From assembly GCA_950097015.1 (NCBI GenBank), contig CATNEN010000028.1, positions 682,001 to 746,000 of the forward strand: a stretch of 64,000 bases of DNA, read 5' to 3'. Below the pieces are notes generated by a model, which saw nothing but the letters and a program-made list of their open reading frames with translations, had not been told where the DNA came from and made no database searches. How positions within the stretch are numbered: the stretch's first letter is position 1; each line of letters opens with the position of its first letter. The stretch is from Macrostomum hystrix. Lineage: Eukaryota > Platyhelminthes > Macrostomidae. This document shows, piece by piece, positions 42,810 through 54,202 of this stretch. Made by a program: the position numbers and the translations under genes.

Positions 42810-43305
42810 CTGTAGACAGTTTGGGGATTTCTTGATAAAGACAGTTTGGGGATTTCTTGATAAAGACAGTTTGGGGATTTCTCGATGAAGACAGTTTGGG
42901 GATTTCTTGATGAAGACAGTGTAGGGATTTCTCGATGAAGACAGTTTGGGGATTTCTTGATGAAGACAGTGTAGGGATTTCTCGATGAAGACAGTTTGGG
43001 GATTTCTTGATAAAGACAGTGTACGGGATTTCTTGATAAAGACAGTGTAGGGGATTTCTTGATAAAGACAGTTTGGGGATTTCAAGTGATAAAGACAGTT
43101 TGGGGATTTCTCGATGAAGACAGTTTGGGGATTTCTCGATGAAGACAGTTTGGGGATTTCTCGATGAAGACAGTTTGGGGATTTCTCGATGAAGACAGTT
43201 TGGGGATTTCTCGATGAAGACAGTTTGGGGATTTCTCGATGAAGACAGTTTGGGGATTTCTCGATGAAGACAGTTTGGGGATTTCTCGATGAAGACAGTT
43301 CCGGG
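42810..43305. repeat. 25-bp minisatellite
   Basis: The unit is GACAGTTTGGGGATTTCTCG plus ATGAA. The left half is mixed (TTGATAAA, GTGTAGGG variants) and the right half is nearly uniform, showing polar homogenisation. Confidence 0.94.
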
Positions 43306-43880
43306 AGTTAAATAAACCAGAATAGATGTGTGTAACTCATATTTAAGATTTATAAAAAACGAGTATTTCGGGTAAGGATTTATTATAGTACTAAGACCAC
43401 GCTATTTCCCCTGGGGAAAGACCATGGGGATATTTTAAATACCCGCTGCCTACTTTGAATATTACGAAAGACACAGAAAATTAGAATAATTTGTGTATTT
43501 TAGCTCGTATACACCACACGTGCTTATTCTACTGTTGAAGAGGTTATTCAGGTGGAAAAGCAGTTCCGACACTTTGTTGATGAAGATGGTGCGAATTCAT
43601 GAAATAATTGATGAACGTGATAAGAAACGAACTCCTAACTGCGTGTCTTATCTCTTAGCTTTGATCACATGCCGGATTTCCGAATTATGTGCCCTACATG
43701 ACAAAGGAGGACCTGATTCTTATACAAACACAATAGCCATTTTGAGTTGAACATTATTGTATACTTTTTATCTCAACTAGAACTCATTGTTAGCTAATTC
43801 ATTCACAGAAAGCGGCAAAGCCTTCGTCAGTCAGTCAGTCACAATGCAACCCTGCATCTGCCCTGAGGAGACGGATGCAA
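43306..43880. other. intergenic sequence
   Basis: Contains the palindrome TTTCCCCTGGGGAAA (about 43405-43420). No exon recognised. Confidence 0.4.
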
Positions 43881-43884
43881 TGCC

Positions 43885-45532
43885 ATCAAACACTCTCTGC
43901 CAGTTGAGCACTCTCTATCAGCTGAGCACTCTCTGCCAGTTCAGCACTCTCTATCAGTTGAACACTGCCAGTTGAGCACTCTCTGCCAGTTGAGCACTCT
44001 CTATCAGTTGAGCACTCTCTATCAGTTGAACACTGCCAGTTGAGCACTCTCTGCCAGTTGAGCACTCTCTATCAGTTGAGCACTGCCAGTTGAGCACTCT
44101 CTGCCAGTTCAGCACTCTCTGTCAGCTGAGCACTCTCTGCCAGTTGAGCACTCTCTATCAGCTGAGCACTCTCTGCCAGTTCAGCACTCTCTATCAGTTG
44201 AGCACTGCCAGTTCAGCACTCTCTGCCAGTTGAGCACTCTCTGCCAGTTGAGCACTCTCTATCAGCTGAGCACTCTCTATCAGCTGAGCACTCTCTGCCA
44301 GTTCAGCACTCTCTGCCAGTTGAGCACTCTCTGCCAGTTCAGCACTCTCTGTCAGCTGAGCACTCTCTGCCAGTTGAGCACTCTCTATCAGCTGAGCACT
44401 CTCTGCCAGTTGAGCACTCTCTATCAGCTGAGCACTCTCTGCCAGTTCAGCACTCTCTGTCAGCTGAGCACTCTCTGCCAGTTGAGCACTCTCTGTCAGC
44501 TGAGCACTCTGCCAGTTGAGCACTCTCTGCCAGTTCAGCACTCTCTGTCAGCTGAGCACTCTCTGCCAGTTGAGCACTCTCTGCCAGTTGAGCACTCTCT
44601 GCCAGTTGAGCACTCTCTGCCAGTTCAGCACTCTCTGCCAGTTGAGCACTCTCTATCAGCTGAGCACTCTCTGCCAGTTCAGCACTCTCTGCCAGTTGAG
44701 CACTCTCTGCCAGTTCAGCACTCTCTGTCAGCTGAGCACTCTCTGCCAGTTGAGCACTCTCTATCAGCTGAGCACTCTCTGCCAGTTGAGCAATCTCTAT
44801 CAGCTGAGCACTCTCTGCCAGTTCAGCACTCTCTGTCAGCTGAGCACTCTCTGCCAGTTGAGCACTCTCTGTCAGCTGAGCACTCTGCCAGTTGAGCACT
44901 CTCTGCCAGTTCAGCACTCTCTGTCAGCTGAGCACTCTCTGTCAGCTGAGCACTCTCTGTCAGCTGAGCACTCTCTGCCAGTTGAGCACTCTTTGCCAGT
45001 TGAGCACTCTCTGTCAGCTGAGCACTCTCTGACAGTTGAGCACTCTCTGCCAGTTGAGCACTGCCAGTTGAGCACTCTCTGCCAGTTGGGCACTGCCAGT
45101 TGAGCACTCTCTGCCAGTTGAGCACTGCCAGTTGAGCACTCTCTGTCAGCTGAGCACTCTCTGCCCAGCTGAGCCTTTGTCAATACAGTCAGTCAGTCAC
45201 AATGCAACCCTGCATCTTCCCTGAGGAGACGGATGCAATGCCATCAAACACTCTCTGCCAGTTCAGCACTCTCTGTCAGCTGAGCACTCTCTGCCAGTTG
45301 AGCACTGCCAGTTGAGCACTCTCTGCGAGTTGAGCACTCTCTATCAGTTGAGCACTGCCAGTTGAGCACTCTCTGTCAGCTGAGCACTCTCTGCCAGTTG
45401 AGCACTCTCTGCCAGTTGAGCACTCTCTGTCAGCTGAGCACCCTCTGTCAGTTGAGCACTCTCTGCCAGTCGAGCACTCTCTGTCAGCTGAGCACTCTCT
45501 GTCAGCTGAGCACTCTCTGCCAGTTGATTTCA
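43885..45532. repeat. 18-bp minisatellite with duplicated flank
   Basis: The units are CAGTTGAGCACTCTCTGC and CAGCTGAGCACTCTCTRT. A unique segment of about 70 bp (TCACAATGCAACCCTGCATC ... GACGGATGCAATGCCATCAA) precedes the array at 43838-43893 and recurs inside it at about 45195-45250, so the array start was duplicated as a block. Confidence 0.95.
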
Positions 45533-45635
45533 CTTCCCGGAAATTCGACATAACTTCCCGGACTTCATATTGTAAAAATCTTTCAAATCAACAAGCAAAT
45601 ATTTAAAAGTACATCTGAACTTGTCAACTCGTCAG

Positions 45636-48600
45636 TCATCCGCTTTTCGCCTCATCGAGTCTCCGAATTCGGCTGTAGATTTCGTCCCATTCAACGTAGC
45701 CGCCGTGAAGAAAGCGCTCAGCAGAGCCAACAACTCGAAATGCCTGACGACCGTGAAGGACGCGTCGATTGTCCACTACCTGGATGTCACCTGACAGAAT
45801 GGGAGAGAATGCTGACAGTGTCGCTGCCGTCTGTCACTCAGTGTCGCTACAATGTCTGTCACTCAGTGTCTCAACAGTCTGTCACTCAGTGTCTCAACAG
45901 TCTGTCACTCAGTGTCTCAACAGTCTGTCACTCAGTGTCTCAACAGTCTGTCACTCTGTGTCTCACTAGTCTGTCACTCAGTGTCGCTACAATGTCTGTC
46001 ACTCAGTGTCGCTACAATGTCTGTCACTCAGTGTCTCAACAGTCTGTCACTCAGTGTCGCTACAATGTCTGTCACTCAGTGTCTCAACAGTCTGTCACTC
46101 TGTGTCTCACTAGTCTGTCACTCAGTGTCGCTACAATGTCTGTCACTCAGTGTCGCTACAATGTCTGTCACTCAGTGTCGCTACAGTCTGTCACTCAGTG
46201 TCTCAACAGTCTGTCACCCACACTGAACTCACCCGTCATCAATTTATGCTGAATACAGCAGGGCGGCTTGCTGAGTATATCGTAGAATAATTTGAGCGCG
46301 TCGTAAAGCAGCTGCACTTTCTCAGGCGGCAGATGGTTCTGATAGTAGTCTCTTGAGTGACTGCTGAAGGTAATCCTATCTACTTCTCCAGCTTTGTTAA
46401 GTCTGAAGATGATTTTGTTTCGTAGGGACCAAATCAACATCTACGAGTATTTGAGTCAAAAATAAAACTCGAATAGATCAATCACAATTAATATGAGTTA
46501 ATATGCATTGCAATAGGTTTTTTAAGTCAATTAGAATGTACGTTTCGGTTTACATTTAAATGTACAACACGATGTACATATGACTGTACGCGTCGATGTA
46601 CATATGACTGTACGCATCGATGTACATATGACTGTACGCATCGATGTACATATGAATGTACATTTTTTACATATCAATGTAAAGCTTGACGCTCATGTCG
46701 ATATACTCTATAATGGATATTTAAATTTTCATTTCGATATAAATAATTTGGATTATGTATTACATGGATTACACCTGCCCCAATCGGGCCATACGTGTAG
46801 CCGACGGCACAGCCCCATCTATTGCGCGGCGCATCTGAAGGCTGCGTACGGCTGTTCAGTCCATGGACTGGGGGGACGCCACACCCACCCTCAATTAGCC
46901 CAGCTAATGCTGGTACCCATTTAACAGCTGGGTGAACTGAAGCAATGCCTAGTTAAGTGCCTTGCTAAAGGACACAAATTGCTCCATTAGAGTCGGGAAT
47001 CGAACCCTCGACCTTCAAGCCGTGAGTCCGACGCTCTAACAGCTAGGCTACAACCCTCACAGTATTATATGTACATTGGTTTTTTGGGATTCCTCAGAGG
47101 GTAACCGGAATTACCGTAGCACTGGTTCTCGATTCAGCAAATGAAAATCGCCCACAAAATCGCTGCCGTAGTCGTTAAAGTCGATTGGCAAGCTGGTCAG
47201 CGCCTCGAAGAGGTCCGGATAGCTGCGACGCAGCAACGACGCGGCCAGGAAGCCGTCAGACAGAAGGCTTTCGCCGCCCTGTATTGAACCGTCGTGCGGC
47301 TGCGAGATGCAGTGAAGGATTTGCACCTGCGGGTATTTTGGACGGTTGTGAACCTCTTGGCAGCATAAAGGTTACTCTTCAACGGCACTGCCACACTCTG
47401 TACCGACAATGTCACTCTGTACCGACAATGTCACTCTGTACCGACAATGTCACTCTGTACCGACAATGTCACTCTGTACCGACAATGTCACTCTGTACCG
47501 ACAATGTCACTCTGTACCGACAATGTCACTCTGTACCGACAATGTCACTCGGTACCGACAATGTCACTCTGTACCGACAATGTCACTCTGTACCGACAAT
47601 GTCACTCTGTACCGACAATGTCACTCTGTACCGACAATGTCACTCTGTACCGACAATGTCACTCTGTACCGACAATGTCACTCTGTACCGACAATGTCAC
47701 TCTGTACCGACAATTTCAATCGGAATCGGCAATGTCACTCTGTATCGAAAATGTCACTCTGTATCTACAATGTCACTCAGTATCGAAAATGTCACTCTGA
47801 ATCGACAATAACACTCTGTCTCAGCAGTTTGCTCACCCCAGGCTTTCTTTCAAAGAAGCACTGGTCAGTGTGGAGGCACAGGTAGCCGCTAGTGTAAGCC
47901 GCGTTGCTGGGATCTTTCTTCGACTTGACCTCGAATGTGTGGCCGTAGTTGCAGGCCGAGAGGTAGCCCGCCAACCGGCGGCCAAAATCGGGGACGACAT
48001 CCAGAGTCGGCGGCGCATGACGCACCAGGAGGCAGCCGAATTTGTCCAGGCAGCGAAGCAGTTTGAGCAGGACTGAGTCGTCTTTCATTAACTGAATTGG
48101 GCAAACAGAAAATTTTTTGCATTATATTATATCCCATCCTATCCCATCCCATCCCATCCCATCACATCACATCCCATCCCTTCCCATCACATCCCATCCC
48201 ATCCATCCCATCCCATCCCTTCCCATCACATCCAATCCCATCCATCCCATCCCATCCCTTCCCATCACATCCCATCCCATCCCATCACATCCCATCCCAT
48301 CCATCCCATCCCATCCCTTCCCATCACATCCCATCCCATCCCATCCCATCCCTTCCCATCACATCCCATCCCATCCCATCCCATCCCTTCCCATCACATC
48401 CCATCCCATCCATCTCATCCCATCCCTTCCCATCACATCCCATCCCATCCATCCCATCCCATCCCATCCCATCCCATCCCATCCCATCCCATCCCATCCC
48501 TTCCCATCACATCCCATCCCATCCCATCCCATCACATCTCATCCCACCTCATCCGATCCCATCCCATCCCATCTCATCCCATCTCATCTCATCCCATCCG

Positions 48601-51600
48601 ATCCCATCCCATCCCATCCCATCCCATCCCATCCCATCCCATCCCATCCCATCCCATCCCATCCCATCCCATCCCATCTCATCCCATCCCATCCCATCCC
48701 TTCCCATCACATCCCATCCCATCCCATCCCATCCCTTCCCATCACATCCCATCCCATCCATCTCATCCCATCCCTTCCCATCACATCCCATCCCATCCAT
48801 CCCATCCCATCCCATCCCATCCCATCCCATCCCATCCCATCCCATCCCTTCCCATCACATCCCATCCCATCCCATCCCATCACATCTCATCCCATCTCAT
48901 CCGATCCCATCCCATCCCATCTCATCCCATCTCATCTCATCCCATCCGATCCCATCCCATCCCATCCCATCCCATCCCATCCCATCCCATCCCATCCCAT
49001 CCCATCCCATCCCATCCCATCCCATCCCATCTCATCCCATCCCATCCCATCCCATCCCATCCCATCCCATCCCATCCCATCTCATCCCATCCCATCCCAT
49101 CCCATCCCATCCCATCCCATCCCATCCCATCCCATCCCATCCCATCACATCTCATCTCATCCCATCTCATCCCATCTCATCCGATCCCATCCCATCCCTT
49201 CCCATCACATCCCATCCCATCCCATCCCATCACATCTCATCCCATCTCATCCGATCCCATCCCATCCCATCTCATCCCATCTCATCTCATCCCATCCGAT
49301 CCCATCCCATCCCATCCCATCCCATCCCATCCCATCCCATCCCATCCCATCCCATCCCATCCCATCCCATCCCATCCCATCTCATCCCATCCCATCCCAT
49401 CCCATCCCATCCCATCCCATCCCATCCCATCTCATCCCATCCCATCCCATCCCATCCCATCCCATCCCATCCCATCACATCTCATCTCATCCCATCTCAT
49501 CCCATCTCATCCGATCCCATCCCATCCCATCTCATCCCATCTCATCCGATCCCATCCCATCCCATCCCATTGAGGCAGTGAATATTTAGGACACTTTTTC
49601 ATTTTGAATTCCTGCCACTTTTTCTCACGCGCTAGCTATTTATCGTAACCTCACGCAGCGCTCTTTGTTCGTTGTATGCGCACTCAAGCGGGACATGCAC
49701 CCACCCCAATTTAGGTATATATATACAGAGAAGAATATAATGCGATCTTTACCTGCTTTCCGTTCTCAACGTTTTGCTCTACGTTCGATACAACCTATAC
49801 GAAATATAAGCGATTCCACTTCCTACCTCTTTCCCTGTTTCGCTATTAAATAAACCAAGTTCCTTAGTTATTTTCACAATAGCAGTAAAACAGTTAGATC
49901 CCTTTACCTTCCCAATCCTCTCCCACTGATCTCTTGTCGGCATTCGTCACCCAAATCCACCCTATTATATGACCCCTTTGAAACCCCAATGTACCGCACA
50001 AAAGTCCCATCAAAAATTCCACCTGAAGTCTATCTGAAGTCCACCTAAAGTTCCCTAAATACCCCCCTGAAGTCCCTAAACTCCGCCTTTATCCCCCCAA
50101 TGAAACTGTACTAATTCCGGACCCCATAGAGGAAAGTAAGTGAGAGTGCGAAGGACGTTCACCAGGCAACTTCAATCCATCCTGATACGCCCCACGGACT
50201 GTGTGCCCCAGATCAGTGACCTTAGCCCTCGTGCCAGCAGTCGATTCCTCTCCCATTGTTAGTAGCTAGTGTCTTGCCGCTCGGGAATTAGCGCTACCTT
50301 AGGTATAACCCGAACTGCGTGGAAAATACCTATTCTCACCCTCATAACTTACGCTACCATCCCCCCAAATACTCAGCACGCCAATCCCAAATCCAACAAA
50401 TAGAGAGAGAGCTGAGAGGTCTGCTACACCATCCCATCCCATCCCATCCCATCCTATCCCATCCCATTCCATCCTATCCCACCACATCCCATCCCATCCC
50501 ATCACATCCCATCCCATCCCATTCCATCCCATCTCATCCAATCTCATCCGATCCCATCCCATCCTCCCATCCCATCCCATCCCATCCTATCCCATCCCAT
50601 CCCACCTCATCCCATCCCATTACATTCCATTACATCCCATCCCATCATATTCCGTCCTGTCCCATCCCATCCCATCCCATCCCATCCCATCACATCCCGT
50701 TCCGATTTCAAACCTCAGAGTAGTCGAACTCGGCCTGCTCCTGGCTCCAGCTCTTCTCCCGAGTCAACTTCACCAGCCTGGTCTCACGATTGTCTCTCGC
50801 CGACTCCGTGAAGCTGTGCAAATGAAGCCACTGCCGAGTGTAGCTGCTGATGTGGCCGTCCTGCCATTCAACAGTGAGGAGGCCGGATTTCGGACTCACC
50901 TGGTAAGGCATAAAAAAGGAAAATCCCGAATTAATTAATCCCACTCCCCCATCAGTCAGGGAAATCCCAGATAAAACACGGGAATCCTGGATCAAACAGG
51001 AATCTTCCATGAATCAGGAGAATCCCATATCAAACAGGGAAATCCCACATCAAACAGGGAAATCTTATATCAAACAGGAGAATCCCATATCAAACAGGGA
51101 AATCCCAGATCAATCATCTATCAAACAGGGAAATCCCACATCAAACAGGGAAATCCCCCCATCAAACAGGAGAATCACGTATTAAATGGGGGAATCCTGG
51201 ATCAAAAATGGAAATCCTGAATCAAGAAGGGAAATCTTGGATTAAACAGGGGAATCCTGGATCAAAAAGGGAAATCCTGGATCAAACAGGGGTATCCTGG
51301 ATCAAACAGGGGAATCCTAGATCAAACAGGGGAATCCTGGATCAAACAGGGGAATCCTAGATCAAATAGGGGAATCCTACATTAAACAGGGGAATCCTAG
51401 ATCAAACAGAGGAATCCTGGATCAAACAGGGGAATCCTAGATCAAATAGGGGAATCCTACATTAAACAGGGGAATCCTGGATCAAACAGGGGAATCCTGG
51501 ATCAAACAGGGGAATTGTGGATTGAACAGGTGAGTTATGCATTTATCGGGGGAATCCTGGATCAAACAAAGGAATCCCGCATCGAAAGAAAGGACGAAAT

Positions 51601-52617
51601 CCCGCGTCGATCTGCAAAATCCCTCTTCAAAAATGGTAACCGAGCATTAAACTGGAAATCGAAAGCCACGTAATGGCATCCTGAAAAAAACTAAATGTCG
51701 CAGCAAGATCTCGTATCTCTTTAGATACGATTAAATATCGTTTTAGCGTACTTTTTCAAGTTAAGCGCATTGAACTACTTAAAACCAGTAGCGGCAGTAG
51801 TAACTATAGAGTGCAGCACTCACCGCTGCTGACTTCACTGGCATTTTTGGATCGAAATCTTTGAAATGCAGAGTGCGCGATCGCGTGACGGAGTTGAAGC
51901 ACTGGGGGCACTGGCAGGAGTCTCTCAGCCAGGCCAGAGGCAGAACTTCTGAACCAGTTGAAGGCCACGTGATCGTCAATAGACGTCGGCCTTCGTCGAG
52001 ATTCACAACGGCAGCTTCCGGGCTGAGTTCGTGAGCCGGCGATGACGGCACCCCGGAGAGACTGACGTTCGGGCCATAGACAATTAATTGTAACATGAAT
52101 CACTCCGGTAAACCACACTGATTGTCACACAGAAAATCACACAGATAAAATACACGATAATATTTTTAATAATTAAAGGAGGGCTACGGGCGATGGCACA
52201 TCATTCGGTGACACTAGACTCTCAGCCAGCGAGGAGGCAATTCTGCCCATTCCGCTGACTCCTGAGCATACACTCACACAGATACCAGGCAGTACACTCT
52301 CACTATAAATGTGGTCTCGCCTCGGAATCGAGCTCAGGGACCTTGGTGCGAGAGGCGAACGTGTAAAACAATAATATGATGCAGTTTTCTACCATTGTTT
52401 GCGGTGCAGTGCAATATTTAACTGTTTAAAAATTGATTTATAGCCTAAAATAACCAGTAGAAGTTCTTAATGATTTATTGTGGCCTTACCATCTAATGAG
52501 CTCCGGTCGCTGACAGCCCAGTTTGATTGGCAGTTGATGACAAACACTCGCGCTTGCACGCATCGGCAGGGCTGAACAGCGCAATGCCCGCACTACTGGC
52601 CTAGCCAGGCCAAGCAT
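45636..52617 (-). CDS. gamma-butyrobetaine dioxygenase-like protein (BBOX1 family)
   Basis: Exons (-): 52490-52617 (tentative), 51824 to 52022 or 52061, 50714-50899, 47837-48091, 47115-47326, 46233-46402 and 45636-45790; phases agree, about 434 aa. The family converts gamma-butyrobetaine to carnitine using Fe(II) and 2-oxoglutarate. Seen: the N-terminal zinc motif (WLRDSCQCPQC plus H in WQDGH), the iron ligands HTD (exon 4) and the His of VLHGR (last exon), and the NAAYTSGYLCLH core. The C-terminus (LHGGYVEWDEIYSRIRRL) matches BBOX1 rather than TMLHE. The usual FDNWR is VDNRR here. The first exon encodes an Arg-rich, mitochondrial-type presequence (MLGLARPVVRALRCSALPMR), unlike cytosolic vertebrate BBOX1. 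If it is not used, the ATG at 52096 could start the protein. Introns 2, 3, 4 and 6 each hold a different tandem array; introns 1 and 5 hold SINEs. Confidence 0.85.
45825..46225. repeat. ~22-bp minisatellite in last intron of the BBOX1-like gene
   Basis: The units are GTCACTCAGTGTCTCAACAG plus TCT and GTCACTCAGTGTCGCTACAA plus TGTCT. On the gene strand it starts about 10-20 bp after the exon 6 donor (GTGAGTTCAGTGTGGGTGAC). Confidence 0.93.
46565..46672. repeat. short 24-bp tandem repeat
   Basis: About four copies of GATGTACATATGACTGTACG plus CATC in intron 5 of the BBOX1-like gene. Confidence 0.85.
46765..47058 (-). mobile_element. tRNA-derived SINE, family B
   Basis: On the - strand: A box TAGCTGTTAGAGCGTCGGAC, B box GAGGGTTCGATTCCCGACTC, then TTTAGCAAGGCACTTAACTA and TTCAGTTCACCCAGCTGTTA with AATGGGTACC. 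This body layout is shared by tRNA SINEs of several invertebrate lineages (from memory, not checked). It occupies much of intron 5 of the BBOX1-like gene. Confidence 0.88.
47393..47815. repeat. 19-bp minisatellite in BBOX1-like intron 4
   Basis: About 22 copies of CTGTACCGACAATGTCACT, nearly identical on the left and diverging toward the exon 4 donor at 47837, which is about 20 bp away. Confidence 0.95.
48125..49570. repeat. (CCCAT)n pentanucleotide array in BBOX1-like intron 3
   Basis: CATCC/CCCAT repeats with CATCA, CATCT, CATTC and CCTTC variants that themselves recur in blocks of about 150-350 bp. It begins about 35 bp beyond the exon 4 acceptor. The open frames are artefacts. Confidence 0.96.
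49571..50424. other. unique middle part of BBOX1-like intron 3
   Basis: No exon of the dioxygenase is missing from the alignment here and no other gene is recognised. Pyrimidine-rich on the + strand. Confidence 0.5.
50425..50702. repeat. (CCCAT)n array, second block
   Basis: The same pentamer as at 48125-49570. It ends about 12 bp from the exon 3 donor at 50714, so both ends of intron 3 carry the repeat. Confidence 0.94.
50940..51590. repeat. 20-bp minisatellite in BBOX1-like intron 2
   Basis: The unit is GATCAAACAGGGGAATCCTG, with a variant half (GGGAAATCCCACATCAAACA) nearer the exon 3 acceptor. Confidence 0.93.
52190..52375 (-). mobile_element. tRNA-derived SINE, family A
   Basis: On the - strand: B box GAGCTCGATTCCGAGGCGAG, then GAGAGTGTACTGCCTGGTAT, CAGGAGTCAGCGGAATGGGC and the 3' end GTGTCACCGAATGATGTGCC. 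It lies in the first (tentative) intron of the BBOX1-like gene. Confidence 0.85.
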
Positions 52618-53015
52618 ATTTCCGACTGAAAGGCTCGAAAATTGCTTAGAATTTCTAAGAAGAGAGCGACGAAAGTCGAATCAGACTACACAATGAGCGC
52701 TGTATATTTATAATTTCTGGGTGTGCGATTAAGGTGTACACGATCCCACTCTATTTCTTAGTACTTTCTCTTCTCTCTCTCTGCAGAGAAAAGTGTTCTA
52801 CGTTGTGAAATTATTCTTCTGATAAAGACACCCTTATCAACTAGGTTGCCAACCCGAAAAGACCTGGACGGGTTTATTTTCAGAAAAATTTTCTGTCTGC
52901 CTGATAACGATCTGCCATTCGAAAACTTACATACACTACAATGGCAAACTAGTGCAAAATATATTCAACACAGTCACAGTCACAGAGAAACGAGAGTGCA
53001 AGACAGAGATTCGAC
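52618..53015. other. 5' flank of the BBOX1-like gene
   Basis: Contains a TC-rich tract (TTCTCTTCTCTCTCTCTGC, about 52766-52785). No exon called. Confidence 0.4.
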
Positions 53016-53019
53016 GATT

Positions 53020-53870
53020 TCTTCGACAATTCCTTCGATAGCTGATTAAATGATTCCTTCGATACCTGATCAGATGATTCCTTCGATACCTGATTAGACG
53101 ATTCCTTCGATACCTGATCAGACAATTCCTTCGATACCCGATCAGAGGATTTATTCGATTCCTGATTAGACGATTCCTTCGATACCTGATCAGACAATTC
53201 CTTCGATACCCGATCAGAGGATTTATTTGATTCCTGATGAGACGATTCCTTCGATACCCGATCAGAGGATTTATTTGATTCCTGATGAGACGATTCCTTC
53301 GATACCCGATCAGACGATTCCTTCGATACCAGATCAGACAATTCCTTCGATAACTGATTAGATGATTCAGTCGATACCAGATCAGACAATTCCTTCGATA
53401 CCTGATCAGATGATTCATTCGATAACTGATTAGATGATTCATTCGATACCAGATCAGACAATTCCTTCGATACCTGATCAGATGATTCATTCGATAACTG
53501 ATCAGATGATTCATTCGATAACTGATTAGATGATTCAGTCGATACCAGATCAGACAATTCCTTCGATACCTGATCAGATGATTCATTCGATACCTTATCA
53601 GATAATTCATTCGATACCAGATTAGATTATTCCTTCGATACCTGATCAGATGATTCCTTCGATACCTGATTAGACGATTCCTTCGATACCTGATCAGACA
53701 ATTCCTTCGATACCCGATCAGAGGATTTATTCGATTCCTGATGAGACGATTCCTTCGATACCTTATCCGACGATTCCTTCGATACCTTATCAGATAATTC
53801 ATTCGATACCAGATTAGATTATTCCTTCGATACCGGATTAAATTATTCTTTTAATCCCAGATTTCATTCA
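53020..53870. repeat. 24-bp minisatellite whose unit contains a 5' splice site
   Basis: On the - strand the unit reads CTGATCAGGTATCGAAGGAA plus TCGT. It begins next to a CAG-GTATCG junction at 53912/53911, and nearly every unit repeats CAG-GTATCG. Frames are open on the - strand because 24 is a multiple of 3. Confidence 0.92.
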
Positions 53871-53911
53871 TCTATACTAAGATCTCTTCGATATTTTTCT
53901 TCCTTCGATAC

Positions 53912-54006
53912 CTGTTTAAATGATTCAGTCGGGACTGCACTAGTAGATTTCAGACAAACGAACAAACCATCCTTCTGGGGCTTATTTCCGAATTTTATAC
54001 GACTGT
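53912..54006 (-). CDS. candidate exon of an unrecognised gene
   Basis: The acceptor AGAATCTTGCAG at 54007 is followed by 31 codons (SRIKFGNKPQKDGLFVCLKS, then AVPTESFKQ) and a donor CAG-GTATCG at 53912. The frame enters with 2 nt and leaves in phase 0. No partner exon was identified upstream or beyond the array. It is supported by splice signals and composition only. Confidence 0.33.
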
Positions 54007-54202
54007 CTGCAAGATTCTCAGAAGCTAATTCATTTCTTTTAGCATGTTGAGCAAACAACAGTTATCACTGTCAGTTTTCTCTATTTTGCACCGCTTTTTG
54101 TAGTCATGGCAACCCATGAATTACATATCCCAGCCCCCGTGTCCCTAAGATAACTGAGACTCTGGTAACAGGAAAGCTGAGCAGAGTTCTCAACCCACAC
54201 CG

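Noticed and set aside
48097-49589. Proline/serine/histidine-rich frames of about 490 codons
   Set aside because: Pentanucleotide array inside an intron of the BBOX1-like gene.
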